A DNA stretch of 41,970 nucleotides from Treponema sp. (lineage in GTDB: Bacteria > Spirochaetota > Spirochaetia > Treponematales > Treponemataceae). Positions 33,779-41,963 of this stretch are shown piece after piece. Made by a program: the position numbers and the translations under genes. The DNA lies in NCBI GenBank assembly GCA_016293005.1, contig JAEDFA010000007.1, positions 1-41,970 of the forward strand, written 5' to 3'. Each line of letters begins with the position of its first letter. Position 1 is the stretch's first letter. Under the pieces are notes generated by a model that ran no database searches, was not told the origin of the DNA, and saw nothing but the letters and a program-made list of their open reading frames with translations.

Positions 33779-34408
33779 CTAAAAAATTTTTATTAAAAGA
33801 ACACGACCTTTTTTCACGCTCACTAAAGCAGTTTCTCCGCGCAAAACTTCGTTTGAAATTCCGAACTGATAATCGCACGGAATTTCAGAATCGGTCAAAG
33901 GATATTTTGCACCGGAAATTGAAATTTTTTCTGCTGAACCGTCTAAATTTATCACAGAAAAAAAAGAAAACTTCTCTTCTACAGAACAAATTTTCCCCGC
34001 AGAAACAATCTGCATTTCAGAATAATCGTCGACTAAAAGCGCATTAAATTTTAAATTATCCAGATACAAAAGAATCGAAAGGTTTGCAAAAGTATGGTCA
34101 AGCCGAAGCCCCGCAACGCCAACTAACAAAAACTCTGAAAATCCACGCTTACAGGCTTCTTTTGCGGCAAAAAAAGTATCAGTATCGTCTTTTTCACACG
34201 GAAGAACGATTGTTTCCTGTATAAAATTTGCTTTTTCGTAACTGTCAAAATCACCAACGATTAAATCTGGCACGGTTTCTAAAAATTCAGAATGTTTAAG
34301 TCCGCCGTCGCAAAAAATAAAAAAATCGTCTTTTTTAAAATAAGATTTTATCCTTTGATAATCCTGAATAACACTCGCCCCGATGATAACCGCCCGTTTT
34401 TTTTCCAT
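33779..34408 (-). CDS. thiN: Thiamine pyrophosphokinase
   Basis: 209 residues, standard size. It transfers pyrophosphate from ATP to thiamine to make thiamine diphosphate. Signature residues are FIFCDGGLKH, LIVGDFDS, EKDDTDTFFAAKEA, and GLRLDHTFANLSIL. The C-terminal beta-sandwich half is divergent but complete. The ATG at 34408 has no Shine-Dalgarno; the -10 TATACT ends 7 nt ahead, so the mRNA is probably leaderless. It uses imported or salvaged thiamine; no thiamine biosynthesis genes are near. Confidence 0.92.
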   Translation of the reverse strand: MEKKRAVIIGASVIQDYQRIKSYFKKDDFFIFCDGGLKHSEFLETVPDLIVGDFDSYEKANFIQETIVLPCEKDDTDTFFAAKEACKRGFSEFLLVGVAGLRLDHTFANLSILLYLDNLKFNALLVDDYSEMQIVSAGKICSVEEKFSFFSVINLDGSAEKISISGAKYPLTDSEIPCDYQFGISNEVLRGETALVSVKKGRVLLIKIF

Positions 34409-34415
34409 AAAAAAA

Positions 34416-34444
34416 AGTATAAAACCAACAAGAAAAAAATTCAA
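34416..34444 (-). promoter_or_regulatory. Promoter of thiN, probably leaderless
   Basis: On the minus strand TTGAAT (34439-34444), 17-nt spacer, TATACT (34416-34421), then seven T and the ATG at 34408. Confidence 0.6.
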
Positions 34445-34508
34445 TTTTCGAAAATCAGAATCAGATGTTAAAAATGTTCTCAAAAATAAAAAAAATTGTT
34501 ATTCTCCT

Positions 34509-34571
34509 CATTTTGATTCAATTTCAATCATCAATTCAGAATTCTTTGTAGGCGTTGCATTCAACTTCTAA
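34509..34571 (+). pseudogene. Possible 3' relic of an outer-membrane protein gene
   Basis: The reading frame ending at TAA 34569-34571 closes with HFDSISIINSEFFVGVAFNF. The alternating aromatic/small pattern and final Phe resemble the last beta strand of an outer-membrane barrel, as in the barrel protein at 12419. A perfect terminator follows 20 nt later, yet no intact plus-strand gene precedes it because the frame runs into antisense thiN. It may be what remains of a deleted gene. The evidence is short and could be coincidental. Confidence 0.3.
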
Positions 34572-34590
34572 TTTTTAATAAAAACCGAAG

Positions 34591-34626
34591 AAGTCATTTG
34601 GAGGAAACTCTGAATGACTTTTTTTT
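34591..34626 (+). terminator. Orphan Rho-independent terminator upstream of purL
   Basis: AAGTCATT (34591-34598) pairs with AATGACTT (34613-34620) around a 14-nt loop, then T(6). It points rightward but there is no intact rightward gene before it. Its loop contains a GGAGG sequence that would serve as Shine-Dalgarno for the small ORF at 34614. Confidence 0.75.
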
Positions 34627-34667
34627 ACGGAAAATTTGAAAAGGCTGATTTTTACAAGTGGCATTAA
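34614..34667 (+). CDS. Possible 17-codon small ORF or leader peptide upstream of purL
   Basis: ATG at 34614 with GGAGG 9 nt upstream encodes MTFFYGKFEKADFYKWH and ends at TAA 34665-34667, one base before the purL -35 box. Its Shine-Dalgarno and start codon lie inside the terminator hairpin at 34591-34626. There is no family evidence, and the GGAGG may be incidental. Confidence 0.25.
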   Translation: MTFFYGKFEKADFYKWH

Positions 34668-34696
34668 TTGAATTCATTAAGCGATAACACTATAAT
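34668..34696 (+). promoter_or_regulatory. Promoter of purL, probably leaderless
   Basis: TTGAAT (34668-34673), 17-nt spacer, perfect TATAAT (34691-34696), then only 6 nt (ATTAGA) to the ATG at 34703. No Shine-Dalgarno. No purine riboswitch can fit between promoter and gene. Confidence 0.7.
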
Positions 34697-34702
34697 ATTA
34701 GA

Positions 34703-37700
34703 ATGTTTCGTTTATATGTAGAAAGAAAGCCCGGTTTTGAAAATGAAGCCGGAAGTTATCTGGCACAAATTAATAATTTTTTGGGAATTTCAGCAGTAAC
34801 TGGAGTTCGTTATTTGAACCGCTACGATGTTGAAAATGTAAGTGAAACAGTTTCAAAAGCGGCAGCCACAAGAATTTTCAGCGAACCGCAGAGCGATTTT
34901 GTCTATTACGATAAAATCACGGTTTCTGAAAACGATACTGTAATCGTCTGGGAATATCTTCCAGGTCAGTACGACCAAAGAGCAGACAGTGCAGAACAAT
35001 GCCTTTCACTTTTAAGGGCAGAATTATCATCTACCTGTAAAGTCGGAACAGAACCGCCTGCAGTTCGATGCGCAAAAATGGTAATTCTTTCAGGAAAACC
35101 AACCTGCGATGATATAAAAAAAATAGAAAACTACCTTATAAATCCTGTCGACAGCCGTCTCACAGATGATAAAACCATTCCAGAGACACTCAAAATAAAA
35201 TCAGAAAATCCGGGAGACATTCCAGTTGTTGAAGGTTTCATAAAATGGGCAGAACCTGAACTTGAATCTTACCGTCAGAAAATGGGTCTTGCGATGGATC
35301 TTCTCGACATAAAATTCCTTCAGGATTATTTTAAAAGCGAAAACCGCGACCCGACGGAAACTGAAATCCGTGTTCTTGATACATACTGGTCAGACCATTG
35401 CCGCCACACAACTTTTTTAACAGAACTTACAGACATAAAAATTCAGGATGGACCTTATTCAGAATTGTTCAAAAAATCGCTCGAAAATTACAAAGCGATG
35501 AGGACAGAAATTTACGCAGACAGAAAAGATAAACCAGTCTGCCTCATGGATATGGCCGTAATCGGAATCAAATACCTTAAAAAACACGGAAAACTCGACA
35601 ATCTTGAAGTAAGCGAAGAAAACAATGCCTGCTCAATTTACATCGATGTTCACTACACGCACGGAAAAGACGGAAAGCCTTGCGACGAAAAAGAAACATG
35701 GCTTTTAATGTTCAAAAACGAAACTCACAACCACCCTACAGAAATCGAACCTTTCGGTGGTGCGGCAACTTGTATCGGAGGAGCAATCCGAGACCCGCTT
35801 TCAGGCCGTTCATGGGTTTACCAGTCGATGCGCGTAACGGGAGCCGCAGATCCGACAGTTCCGCTCAGCAAAACGCACAAAGGAAAACTTCCGCAGGTAA
35901 AAATTTGCCGTGAAGCCGCTCAAGGATTCAGTTCTTACGGAAACCAAATCGGACTTACAACAGGTCAGGTAACAGAACTTTATCACCCTGGCTATATGGC
36001 AAAACGAATGGAACTCGGTGCCGTAATTGCAGCTGCTCCTTTAAATACAGTAATGCGCGAACGGCCGGAACCAGGAGATGTGATAATTCTTCTTGGAGGC
36101 GGAACAGGACGCGACGGAATCGGCGGTGCAACAGGTTCTTCTAAAGTTCACACAGAAAAATCTGTCACAACAGCCGCAGCCGAAGTTCAAAAAGGAAATG
36201 CTGTCGAAGAACGCAAAATTCAGCGTCTTTTCAGAAATAAAGAAGTAAGCCTTATGATTCGCCGCTGTAACGATTTTGGTGCAGGCGGAGTTTCAGTTGC
36301 AATCGGAGAACTTGCACCGGGCCTTGAAGTTGACCTCAATAAAGTTCCAAAAAAATACGAAGGCCTTAACGGAACGGAACTTGCAATTTCAGAAAGCCAG
36401 GAAAGAATGGCGTGCGTTGTAAGGCAAAAAGATGCAGAACGCTTCATCAAATTTGCAGAATCAGAAAACCTTAACGCCGTAAAAGTTGCAGATGTTACAG
36501 ATACAGACCGACTCATCTTAAAATGGCGTGGCAAAACAATCGTAAACCTTGCACGAACTTTCCTTGATGCCGCAGGAGCACACCACGAAGCAGTTGCCTT
36601 AATCGAAAGCCCTGCTGAACAAAATCTTTCGCCGCTTGCAAACGCCCTTGATTCAGTAAAAGAAGACTTACAGAACAACGATTTAAAAAATGCTTGGCTT
36701 AAAAACATAAACGACCTTGCATGCTGTTCACAAAGAGGACTTTCAGAACGCTTCGACGGCTCAATCGGTTCTTCAACAGTTTTATTCCCGTTCGGTGGAA
36801 AATATCAGTGCACGCCGGAAGCCGGAATGGTTGCAAAAATTCCTGTAGTTTCACCTTACGAAACTTCTACGGTAAGCCTTATGGCACACGGATATGATCC
36901 TCGAGTTGGACAATGGTCACCGTGGCATGGAGCACAGACAGCAGTTCTTTCATCCCTTACAAAAATTACATGTATGGGCGGAAAACCTTCTGAGTGCCGA
37001 CTTTCATTTCAAGAATTCTTCGGGCGTGCCGTAAACGAAAAAACCTGGGGATATCCTGCAGCCGCTTTACTCGGTTCAATCGATGCACAAAACGCAATGG
37101 GAACTGCATCAATCGGCGGAAAAGACTCAATGTCAGGAACTTTCGAAGACATAAATGTTCCGCACACTCTGGTTTCTTTTGCCGTAACAAGCGATGATGT
37201 AAAAAATATCACAAGCGGTTCTTTCAAAAAAGAAGGAAGCAATGTTTACCTTGTAACAGTTCCGTATTCAAAAGAACTTGCGCCAGACTTTGAAACATTC
37301 ACTTCAAATTCTAATACGCTCTACGAATTAAATTCAAACAAAAAAATCCTTGCGATGTATCCTGTATGCGCAGGCGGAATTGCAGAAGCCGTAACAAAAA
37401 TGGCAATGGGAAACAGAATCGGTATAAAAATTGAAAACATTCCGTTCAGTGCAACTAAAGTCGGTTTTGCAACAAATTTGACTCCTTCGCTGGACGATTT
37501 ATTTACTCCGCTTTACGGTTCAATCATCGTAGAATCAGATTCAGAACTCGACGAAAGAGCCTTTATCGATGGAACAATTTTCAAACTCGGAAAAACTATC
37601 CCGGAACAAAAAATTCAGATTTCTGTAAAACAATTTGAAGAAACTCAAATCTCTCTCAATGAAGCAGAAAAATCTTGGGAACAAAGGCTTTCAGAAGTAT

Positions 37701-38665
37701 TTCCACCGGTTAGCAATGCGCCTCTGCAAGAAGAACTTCCTGATTTTGCAAAAGAAATTCATCCTTCACTTGCAGAATCTAAAAAGAATTCTGTTTTTGC
37801 AAATCCTACCACAAAACCAAAAGTTTTAATTCCTGTTTTTCCAGGAACAAACTGCGAATACGATATGGCACGCGCCTTCAACCTCGCAGGAGCACAAACA
37901 AAAATTCTCGTTTTTGCAAACAATACTCCTCAAGCCTTAAAAGATAGCCTTGAAGCACTCCAGAAAGAATTAAAAGAGACTCAAATTCTTGCACTTGCCG
38001 GAGGATTCAGCGCTGGAGACGAACCAGACGGTTCTGGAAAATTCATTGCAAATGTTTTACGCGAAGGTCATATTTCAGAAGAAGTGATGAATCTTCTTAA
38101 AAAACGAAACGGACTTGTACTTGGAATCTGTAACGGTTTCCAGGCACTCATCAAAACAGGTCTTGTTCCTTACGGTGAAATTAAATCTCCAAGTGCCGAT
38201 ATGCCAACTCTTACTTTCAACAAAATCGGAAGGCATATAAGCCGCGTAGTCAGAACACGAATGGTCAGCGCGTTAAGCCCATGGGCACAGGATGAAAGCG
38301 TTTTAGATTCCAGACTTCACCTTGTTCCTGTAAGCCACGGAGAAGGTCGAATCGTAATCGAAAAATCTTTTGCAGAAAAACTCTTCAAAAACGGTCAGAT
38401 TTTTACGCAATACGCCGACGAAAACGGAAATCCTTCCATTACAGAACCAGATAACCCGAACGGTTCACTTTTTGCAATCGAAGGAATGACAAGCCCGGAC
38501 GGACATGTTTTAGGAAAAATGGGTCACAGCGAACGAACTGTCGGAACAGATAAAAACGGAGCAAGCCTCGACTTAATAAAAAATATCGCAGGAAATCCTT
38601 TGACAAATCCAACAGAAAACAGCTGTCAGAACATTTTTAAAGCCGGCGTAAGATATTTCAAATAA
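34703..38665 (+). CDS. purL: Phosphoribosylformylglycinamidine synthase, single-chain type
   Basis: 1320 residues catalysing FGAR + glutamine + ATP to FGAM in purine synthesis. It is the Clostridium/Treponema-type fusion (TIGR01857 layout): an N-terminal linker and PurS-like part, two AIR-synthase-like halves (FKNETHNHPTEIEPFGGAATCIGG near 335-358; GGKDSMSGTF near 805), and a C-terminal glutamine amidotransferase (about 1035-1320) with nucleophile Cys1143 in LGICNGFQ and catalytic His/Glu in the later HGEGR and GHSE regions. No separate purQ or purS is needed. The frame upstream of 34703 meets a stop at 34685, so the start is well fixed. It is monocistronic and ends at a strong terminator. 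Confidence 0.97.
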   Translation: MFRLYVERKPGFENEAGSYLAQINNFLGISAVTGVRYLNRYDVENVSETVSKAAATRIFSEPQSDFVYYDKITVSENDTVIVWEYLPGQYDQRADSAEQCLSLLRAELSSTCKVGTEPPAVRCAKMVILSGKPTCDDIKKIENYLINPVDSRLTDDKTIPETLKIKSENPGDIPVVEGFIKWAEPELESYRQKMGLAMDLLDIKFLQDYFKSENRDPTETEIRVLDTYWSDHCRHTTFLTELTDIKIQDGPYSELFKKSLENYKAMRTEIYADRKDKPVCLMDMAVIGIKYLKKHGKLDNLEVSEENNACSIYIDVHYTHGKDGKPCDEKETWLLMFKNETHNHPTEIEPFGGAATCIGGAIRDPLSGRSWVYQSMRVTGAADPTVPLSKTHKGKLPQVKICREAAQGFSSYGNQIGLTTGQVTELYHPGYMAKRMELGAVIAAAPLNTVMRERPEPGDVIILLGGGTGRDGIGGATGSSKVHTEKSVTTAAAEVQKGNAVEERKIQRLFRNKEVSLMIRRCNDFGAGGVSVAIGELAPGLEVDLNKVPKKYEGLNGTELAISESQERMACVVRQKDAERFIKFAESENLNAVKVADVTDTDRLILKWRGKTIVNLARTFLDAAGAHHEAVALIESPAEQNLSPLANALDSVKEDLQNNDLKNAWLKNINDLACCSQRGLSERFDGSIGSSTVLFPFGGKYQCTPEAGMVAKIPVVSPYETSTVSLMAHGYDPRVGQWSPWHGAQTAVLSSLTKITCMGGKPSECRLSFQEFFGRAVNEKTWGYPAAALLGSIDAQNAMGTASIGGKDSMSGTFEDINVPHTLVSFAVTSDDVKNITSGSFKKEGSNVYLVTVPYSKELAPDFETFTSNSNTLYELNSNKKILAMYPVCAGGIAEAVTKMAMGNRIGIKIENIPFSATKVGFATNLTPSLDDLFTPLYGSIIVESDSELDERAFIDGTIFKLGKTIPEQKIQISVKQFEETQISLNEAEKSWEQRLSEVFPPVSNAPLQEELPDFAKEIHPSLAESKKNSVFANPTTKPKVLIPVFPGTNCEYDMARAFNLAGAQTKILVFANNTPQALKDSLEALQKELKETQILALAGGFSAGDEPDGSGKFIANVLREGHISEEVMNLLKKRNGLVLGICNGFQALIKTGLVPYGEIKSPSADMPTLTFNKIGRHISRVVRTRMVSALSPWAQDESVLDSRLHLVPVSHGEGRIVIEKSFAEKLFKNGQIFTQYADENGNPSITEPDNPNGSLFAIEGMTSPDGHVLGKMGHSERTVGTDKNGASLDLIKNIAGNPLTNPTENSCQNIFKAGVRYFK

Positions 38666-38681
38666 AATTTGAATAAAAAAT

Positions 38682-38714
38682 AAAAAACCCTGAAATTTGA
38701 TTTCAGGGTTTTTT
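38682..38714. terminator. Bidirectional terminator between purL and the S1-like gene
   Basis: AAAAAACCCTGAAA (38682-38695) and TTTCAGGGTTTTTT (38701-38714) form a perfect 14-bp stem with a 5-nt loop. The A and T runs allow termination on both strands, serving purL and the leftward gph-M18-S1 unit. Confidence 0.9.
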
Positions 38715-38762
38715 AATGTTATCTTACTTTTTTAAAACTTCTGCTTTTAGTTTTAGAAAACT

Positions 38763-39851
38763 TTACTTTTTCAGCAAGGCAGCAAACGGATTATAAGTTT
38801 CTCCATCGTCGTTTTGAGAATCAAGATATTTTTTTGCAGTTTTTTCTTCTTCGGAAGTTGACGCAGGAATTAAAGAAATTCGTTTTTCATCTGCATCAAT
38901 TTCTTTAATTTGAACGGCAAAATCATCTCCAGGCGAATAAACTTTTTTAATGTTAGTATTGCGTTCTACATTCAGTGCAGAAATGTGAACAAGCCCGTCA
39001 ATTCCTTTTGCAAGATTTACAAAAATTCCAAAATCCTGAACTCGGCTGATTTTACCGTCGATTTTTTGACCGACTTTAAATCGTTTTTCAACAGAATCCC
39101 ACGGATTTTCTTCAAGTGCCTTCAAACTCACGCTTACACGATTCAAAGACCAGTCTGCTTTTATAACTTTCACAGAAACTTTCTGACCGATTTTCAAAAC
39201 TTCCGACAAATCATCGATTTTTTCATACGAAACTTCAGAAGCCGGCAAAAGCGCCTGAAATCCGTCAATTTCTACAAAAGCCCCGTAATTTTGAAGCGAT
39301 TTTACAGTTCCTTCAACGACATTTCCAACCGAAATTGAATTTTTAAGCGAATCAAGAAGATTTTCGTATTCCTGCTGAAGAATCTGCTTATTTGAAACGA
39401 GAATATTTTTTGCATTTTCTTTGAATTCAGTAATCAAAAAAGTCAAAACGCGGCCGACATAATACGAAGGCTCTTTTTTTTCTTTGTAACCCATCTGCGA
39501 ATATGGACAAAATGCCCTTTTCCCACCGAGCGAAACTTCAAAACCGCCTTTAATTTCTTTTTCAACTTTACCTTCAACAGGAATTTTATTCTGAAACGCG
39601 TTTTCAAGCATGTCAGAATCAGAATTTTCAGAAGAAAGTCGCGAAGTAAAGCGGAATTCACCGTTAATTTCTCCAAGATAAAAAACTTTAATTTTATCTC
39701 CTTCCTGAATTTTTAACTTTCCGTCAGAATCAATAAATTCTGCCTTGTCGATGATTCCTTCGCTTTTTGAATTTAAATCAACAAAAACACTGTCCGCCGA
39801 AATCTGAACAACAGTCGTTTCAATCTGCTGACCTTTTAAAAATTTTTCCAT
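38763..39851 (-). CDS. S1 RNA-binding domain protein (30S ribosomal protein S1-like)
   Basis: 362 residues with four S1/OB-fold repeats at roughly 5-75, 90-155, 175-245 and 260-330. The third and fourth are canonical: VGNVVEGTVKSLQNYGAFVEIDG and VGQKIDGKISRVQDFGIFVNLAKGIDGLVHIS. The first is divergent. Typical proteobacterial S1 has six repeats and about 557 residues, while Treponema pallidum has a cytidylate kinase-S1 fusion; there is no kinase domain here. It could be a second S1-like translation or RNA-decay factor. AAGGA precedes the ATG at 39851. It lies 20 nt after the M18 aminopeptidase gene, so it is probably the last gene of a unit. Confidence 0.85.
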   Translation of the reverse strand: MEKFLKGQQIETTVVQISADSVFVDLNSKSEGIIDKAEFIDSDGKLKIQEGDKIKVFYLGEINGEFRFTSRLSSENSDSDMLENAFQNKIPVEGKVEKEIKGGFEVSLGGKRAFCPYSQMGYKEKKEPSYYVGRVLTFLITEFKENAKNILVSNKQILQQEYENLLDSLKNSISVGNVVEGTVKSLQNYGAFVEIDGFQALLPASEVSYEKIDDLSEVLKIGQKVSVKVIKADWSLNRVSVSLKALEENPWDSVEKRFKVGQKIDGKISRVQDFGIFVNLAKGIDGLVHISALNVERNTNIKKVYSPGDDFAVQIKEIDADEKRISLIPASTSEEEKTAKKYLDSQNDDGETYNPFAALLKK

Positions 39852-39871
39852 AATTTATTCCTTTTAAATTT

Positions 39872-41263
39872 CTATTCAATCTGTAAAAATGCCCTGTAAC
39901 CATTAAACGCCTGAACGATATCTTCGGCTGCAGTAATCTCCCATGGAGCGTGCATACTCAACACCGAAACTCCGGCATCGATTACATTCATTCCGTATTT
40001 TGCAGCAAGATAAGCAATCGTTCCGCCACCGCCCTGATCAACTTTTCCAAGTTCCGCCATCTGATATTTTACTTTTGCATCGTCCATACATTTTCTAAGC
40101 TTTGCAATAAATTCCGGGTTTGCATCACTTGCGCCTGATTTTCCACGGCTTCCTGTATATTTGTTGAAGACAAGACCGTTTCCCAAAAAAGAAGAATTTT
40201 CTTTATCGTATAAACCTGCATTTAAAGGATCGTAGGCAGCATTTACATCGCTTGAAAGCATAAAAGAATTTGAAAGAGCACGACGCAAAATTAAATCGCT
40301 GTAAGATGGTTCAAGACGCGAAATAACTTCTGCAACAGCGTTTTCAAAAAAATGACTTCCCATTCCAGTTGCACCGACGCTTCCAATTTCTTCTTTATCA
40401 ACACACAGACAGACATTTGTTCTTTTTGCACCGGAAGAATTCATCAAGGCTAAAAACGAAGTAAACGCACATGAACGGTCATCCTGACCATAAGCAAGAA
40501 TCATAGAACGGTCAAAACCTAAATCGCGCGAAAGTCCGGCAGGAACAATTTCAAGTTCAGCAGATTCAAAATCGTTTTCTTCGATTCCGTATTCGTCTTT
40601 TAAAATTTTTAAAATCATTTTCTTGACGCTTTTTTTATCAGAATCTTTTTTAGATTTTTTTTCATCGGAATCTTCTTTTTTATATGGAGAAACAGAACCG
40701 ATTATCAAATCCAAATCTTCACCTTTTATTAAATCAGTTCCGGTTTTACGCATTTGATCCTGTGCAAGATGAGGAAGAATATCTGAAATGCAGAAAACTG
40801 GTTCGCTTTCTTTTTCACCGATTTTTACATTTACAGCAGTTCCGTCAGTTTTGCAGACAACACCGTGAATTGCAAGCGGAAGCGTCACCCACTGATATTT
40901 TTTAATTCCGCCGTAATAATGCGTGTTCAGATAAGCGATGAAATCTTTTTCGTATAAAGGCTTTTGTTTTGCATCAAGGCGAGGAGAATCAATGTGCGCC
41001 CCAAGAATATTAAAACCGTTTTCAATTTTTTCTGAACCGATTTCAAAAAATGCAACAGCCTTATTCATTTTCTGAACAAAAACCTTATCACCAGGCTTTA
41101 AAGAATCAACAGTTTCTATAGAAGAATAGCCGTTTTCTGAAGCGATTTTTATCATCTGATTTACACATTCGCGTTCAGTTTTTCCGTTATCAAGAAAGTT
41201 TTTGTAACGCTTGATTAATTCTGTAGCGGGAATTTTTTTGTCGTTTTTTGAATTTTTTTTCAT
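39872..41263 (-). CDS. M18 family metal aminopeptidase
   Basis: 463 residues, a typical size for bacterial M18 (aspartyl aminopeptidase/ApeB-like) enzymes, which form large cytoplasmic tetrahedral complexes. The metal and catalytic motifs are present: GAHIDSPRLD near residue 88, YGQDDRS, CVDKEEIGSVGATG, SSDVNAA, and MHAPWE near the C-terminus. A low-complexity insert rich in Lys, Asp and Ser (about 203-220) interrupts the middle domain where many relatives have a variable loop. The start at 41263 has GAGGT. It is 23 nt downstream of gph and 20 nt upstream of the S1-like gene. Confidence 0.93.
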   Translation of the reverse strand: MKKNSKNDKKIPATELIKRYKNFLDNGKTERECVNQMIKIASENGYSSIETVDSLKPGDKVFVQKMNKAVAFFEIGSEKIENGFNILGAHIDSPRLDAKQKPLYEKDFIAYLNTHYYGGIKKYQWVTLPLAIHGVVCKTDGTAVNVKIGEKESEPVFCISDILPHLAQDQMRKTGTDLIKGEDLDLIIGSVSPYKKEDSDEKKSKKDSDKKSVKKMILKILKDEYGIEENDFESAELEIVPAGLSRDLGFDRSMILAYGQDDRSCAFTSFLALMNSSGAKRTNVCLCVDKEEIGSVGATGMGSHFFENAVAEVISRLEPSYSDLILRRALSNSFMLSSDVNAAYDPLNAGLYDKENSSFLGNGLVFNKYTGSRGKSGASDANPEFIAKLRKCMDDAKVKYQMAELGKVDQGGGGTIAYLAAKYGMNVIDAGVSVLSMHAPWEITAAEDIVQAFNGYRAFLQIE

Positions 41264-41286
41264 ATATACCTCACAATTTTTTTCTA

Positions 41287-41928
41287 TTAAAAAAAATTTA
41301 ACAGTTCTTCAGGCGAGTCGATTATATTTTTTGCCCCAAGATTTTCAAGAAATTTTCTTCCGCGAAAACCCCATGATACTCCGATAAAATCTAAAGAAGA
41401 ATTTTTTGCAGTTTCAAAATCGACATCGCTGTCACCAATATAAAATGCAGCTTCTTTTTCTACACCGAGAACTGAAAGAGCGGCATTCACCATATCTGGA
41501 GATGGCTTTTTTGAAACTCCAGTCTTTTCACCAAGCGCAACATCGAAAAGCCCTTTAAAATAAACTTCAACAAGCTCCTGAACTGCAAAATCAGCCTTAT
41601 TTGAAACTACAGCTGTTTTTACACCCATTTTTCGAAGCGTCTGAATCACCGAAGGAATTCCGTCATAATATGAAGTTTTATCTGCACAATGAATTTTATA
41701 ATGCGATTTAAAATCAGCAAAAACCTTTTCAAAAACTTCTTTAGAAGTGCCCTGAGGAACCGCCCTTTCAATCAATTTTTGAATTCCATTTCCTACAAAA
41801 AACCTGATTTCTTCAAGCGAACGCTCTTTTAATCCGTTATTTTTTAATGCAAAATTAGTAGAATCCATCAAATCATCGAGCGTATTTAAAATCGTTCCGT
41901 CCATATCAAAAACCGCTGCATTTTTCAT
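41287..41928 (-). CDS. gph: HAD-family hydrolase, phosphoglycolate phosphatase-like
   Basis: 213 residues of HAD subfamily IA. Motif I is FDMDGTILN (Asp8 nucleophile, Asp10), motif II TAVVSNK, motif III Lys in KKPSPDMV, and motif IV GDSDVDFETAKNS. The alpha-helical cap at about 16-80 matches Gph/PGP-type enzymes; pyrophosphatase PpaX is an alternative. The ATG at 41928 has no Shine-Dalgarno and lies 6 nt after a TAAAAT -10 box, so the mRNA is probably leaderless. First gene of the gph-M18-S1 unit. Confidence 0.85.
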   Translation of the reverse strand: MKNAAVFDMDGTILNTLDDLMDSTNFALKNNGLKERSLEEIRFFVGNGIQKLIERAVPQGTSKEVFEKVFADFKSHYKIHCADKTSYYDGIPSVIQTLRKMGVKTAVVSNKADFAVQELVEVYFKGLFDVALGEKTGVSKKPSPDMVNAALSVLGVEKEAAFYIGDSDVDFETAKNSSLDFIGVSWGFRGRKFLENLGAKNIIDSPEELLNFF

Positions 41929-41934
41929 ACAGTC

Positions 41935-41963
41935 ATTTTACCAATTTCTTAAACTTATGTGAA
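41935..41963 (-). promoter_or_regulatory. Promoter of the gph unit, probably leaderless
   Basis: On the minus strand TTCACA (41958-41963), 17-nt spacer, TAAAAT (41935-41940), then 6 nt to the ATG at 41928. The -35 hexamer is the same as that of the transporter promoter at 19530. Confidence 0.6.

Noticed and set aside
34383..34571. 62-codon plus-strand ORF starting within thiN as a complete gene
   Set aside because: Its first half is antisense to thiN and has no Shine-Dalgarno. Only the last 20 codons are reported, as a possible relic.
34484..34702. Purine-type riboswitch upstream of purL
   Set aside because: The promoter ends 6 nt before the start codon and no guanine, PRPP or ZTP aptamer motif is recognisable.
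36220..36708. Minus-strand ORF of 162 codons inside purL
   Set aside because: Antisense to well-conserved FGAM synthase sequence; no Shine-Dalgarno or homology.
38910..39338. Plus-strand ORF of 142 codons antisense to the S1-like gene
   Set aside because: The minus-strand frame has clear S1 repeats; this is a shadow.
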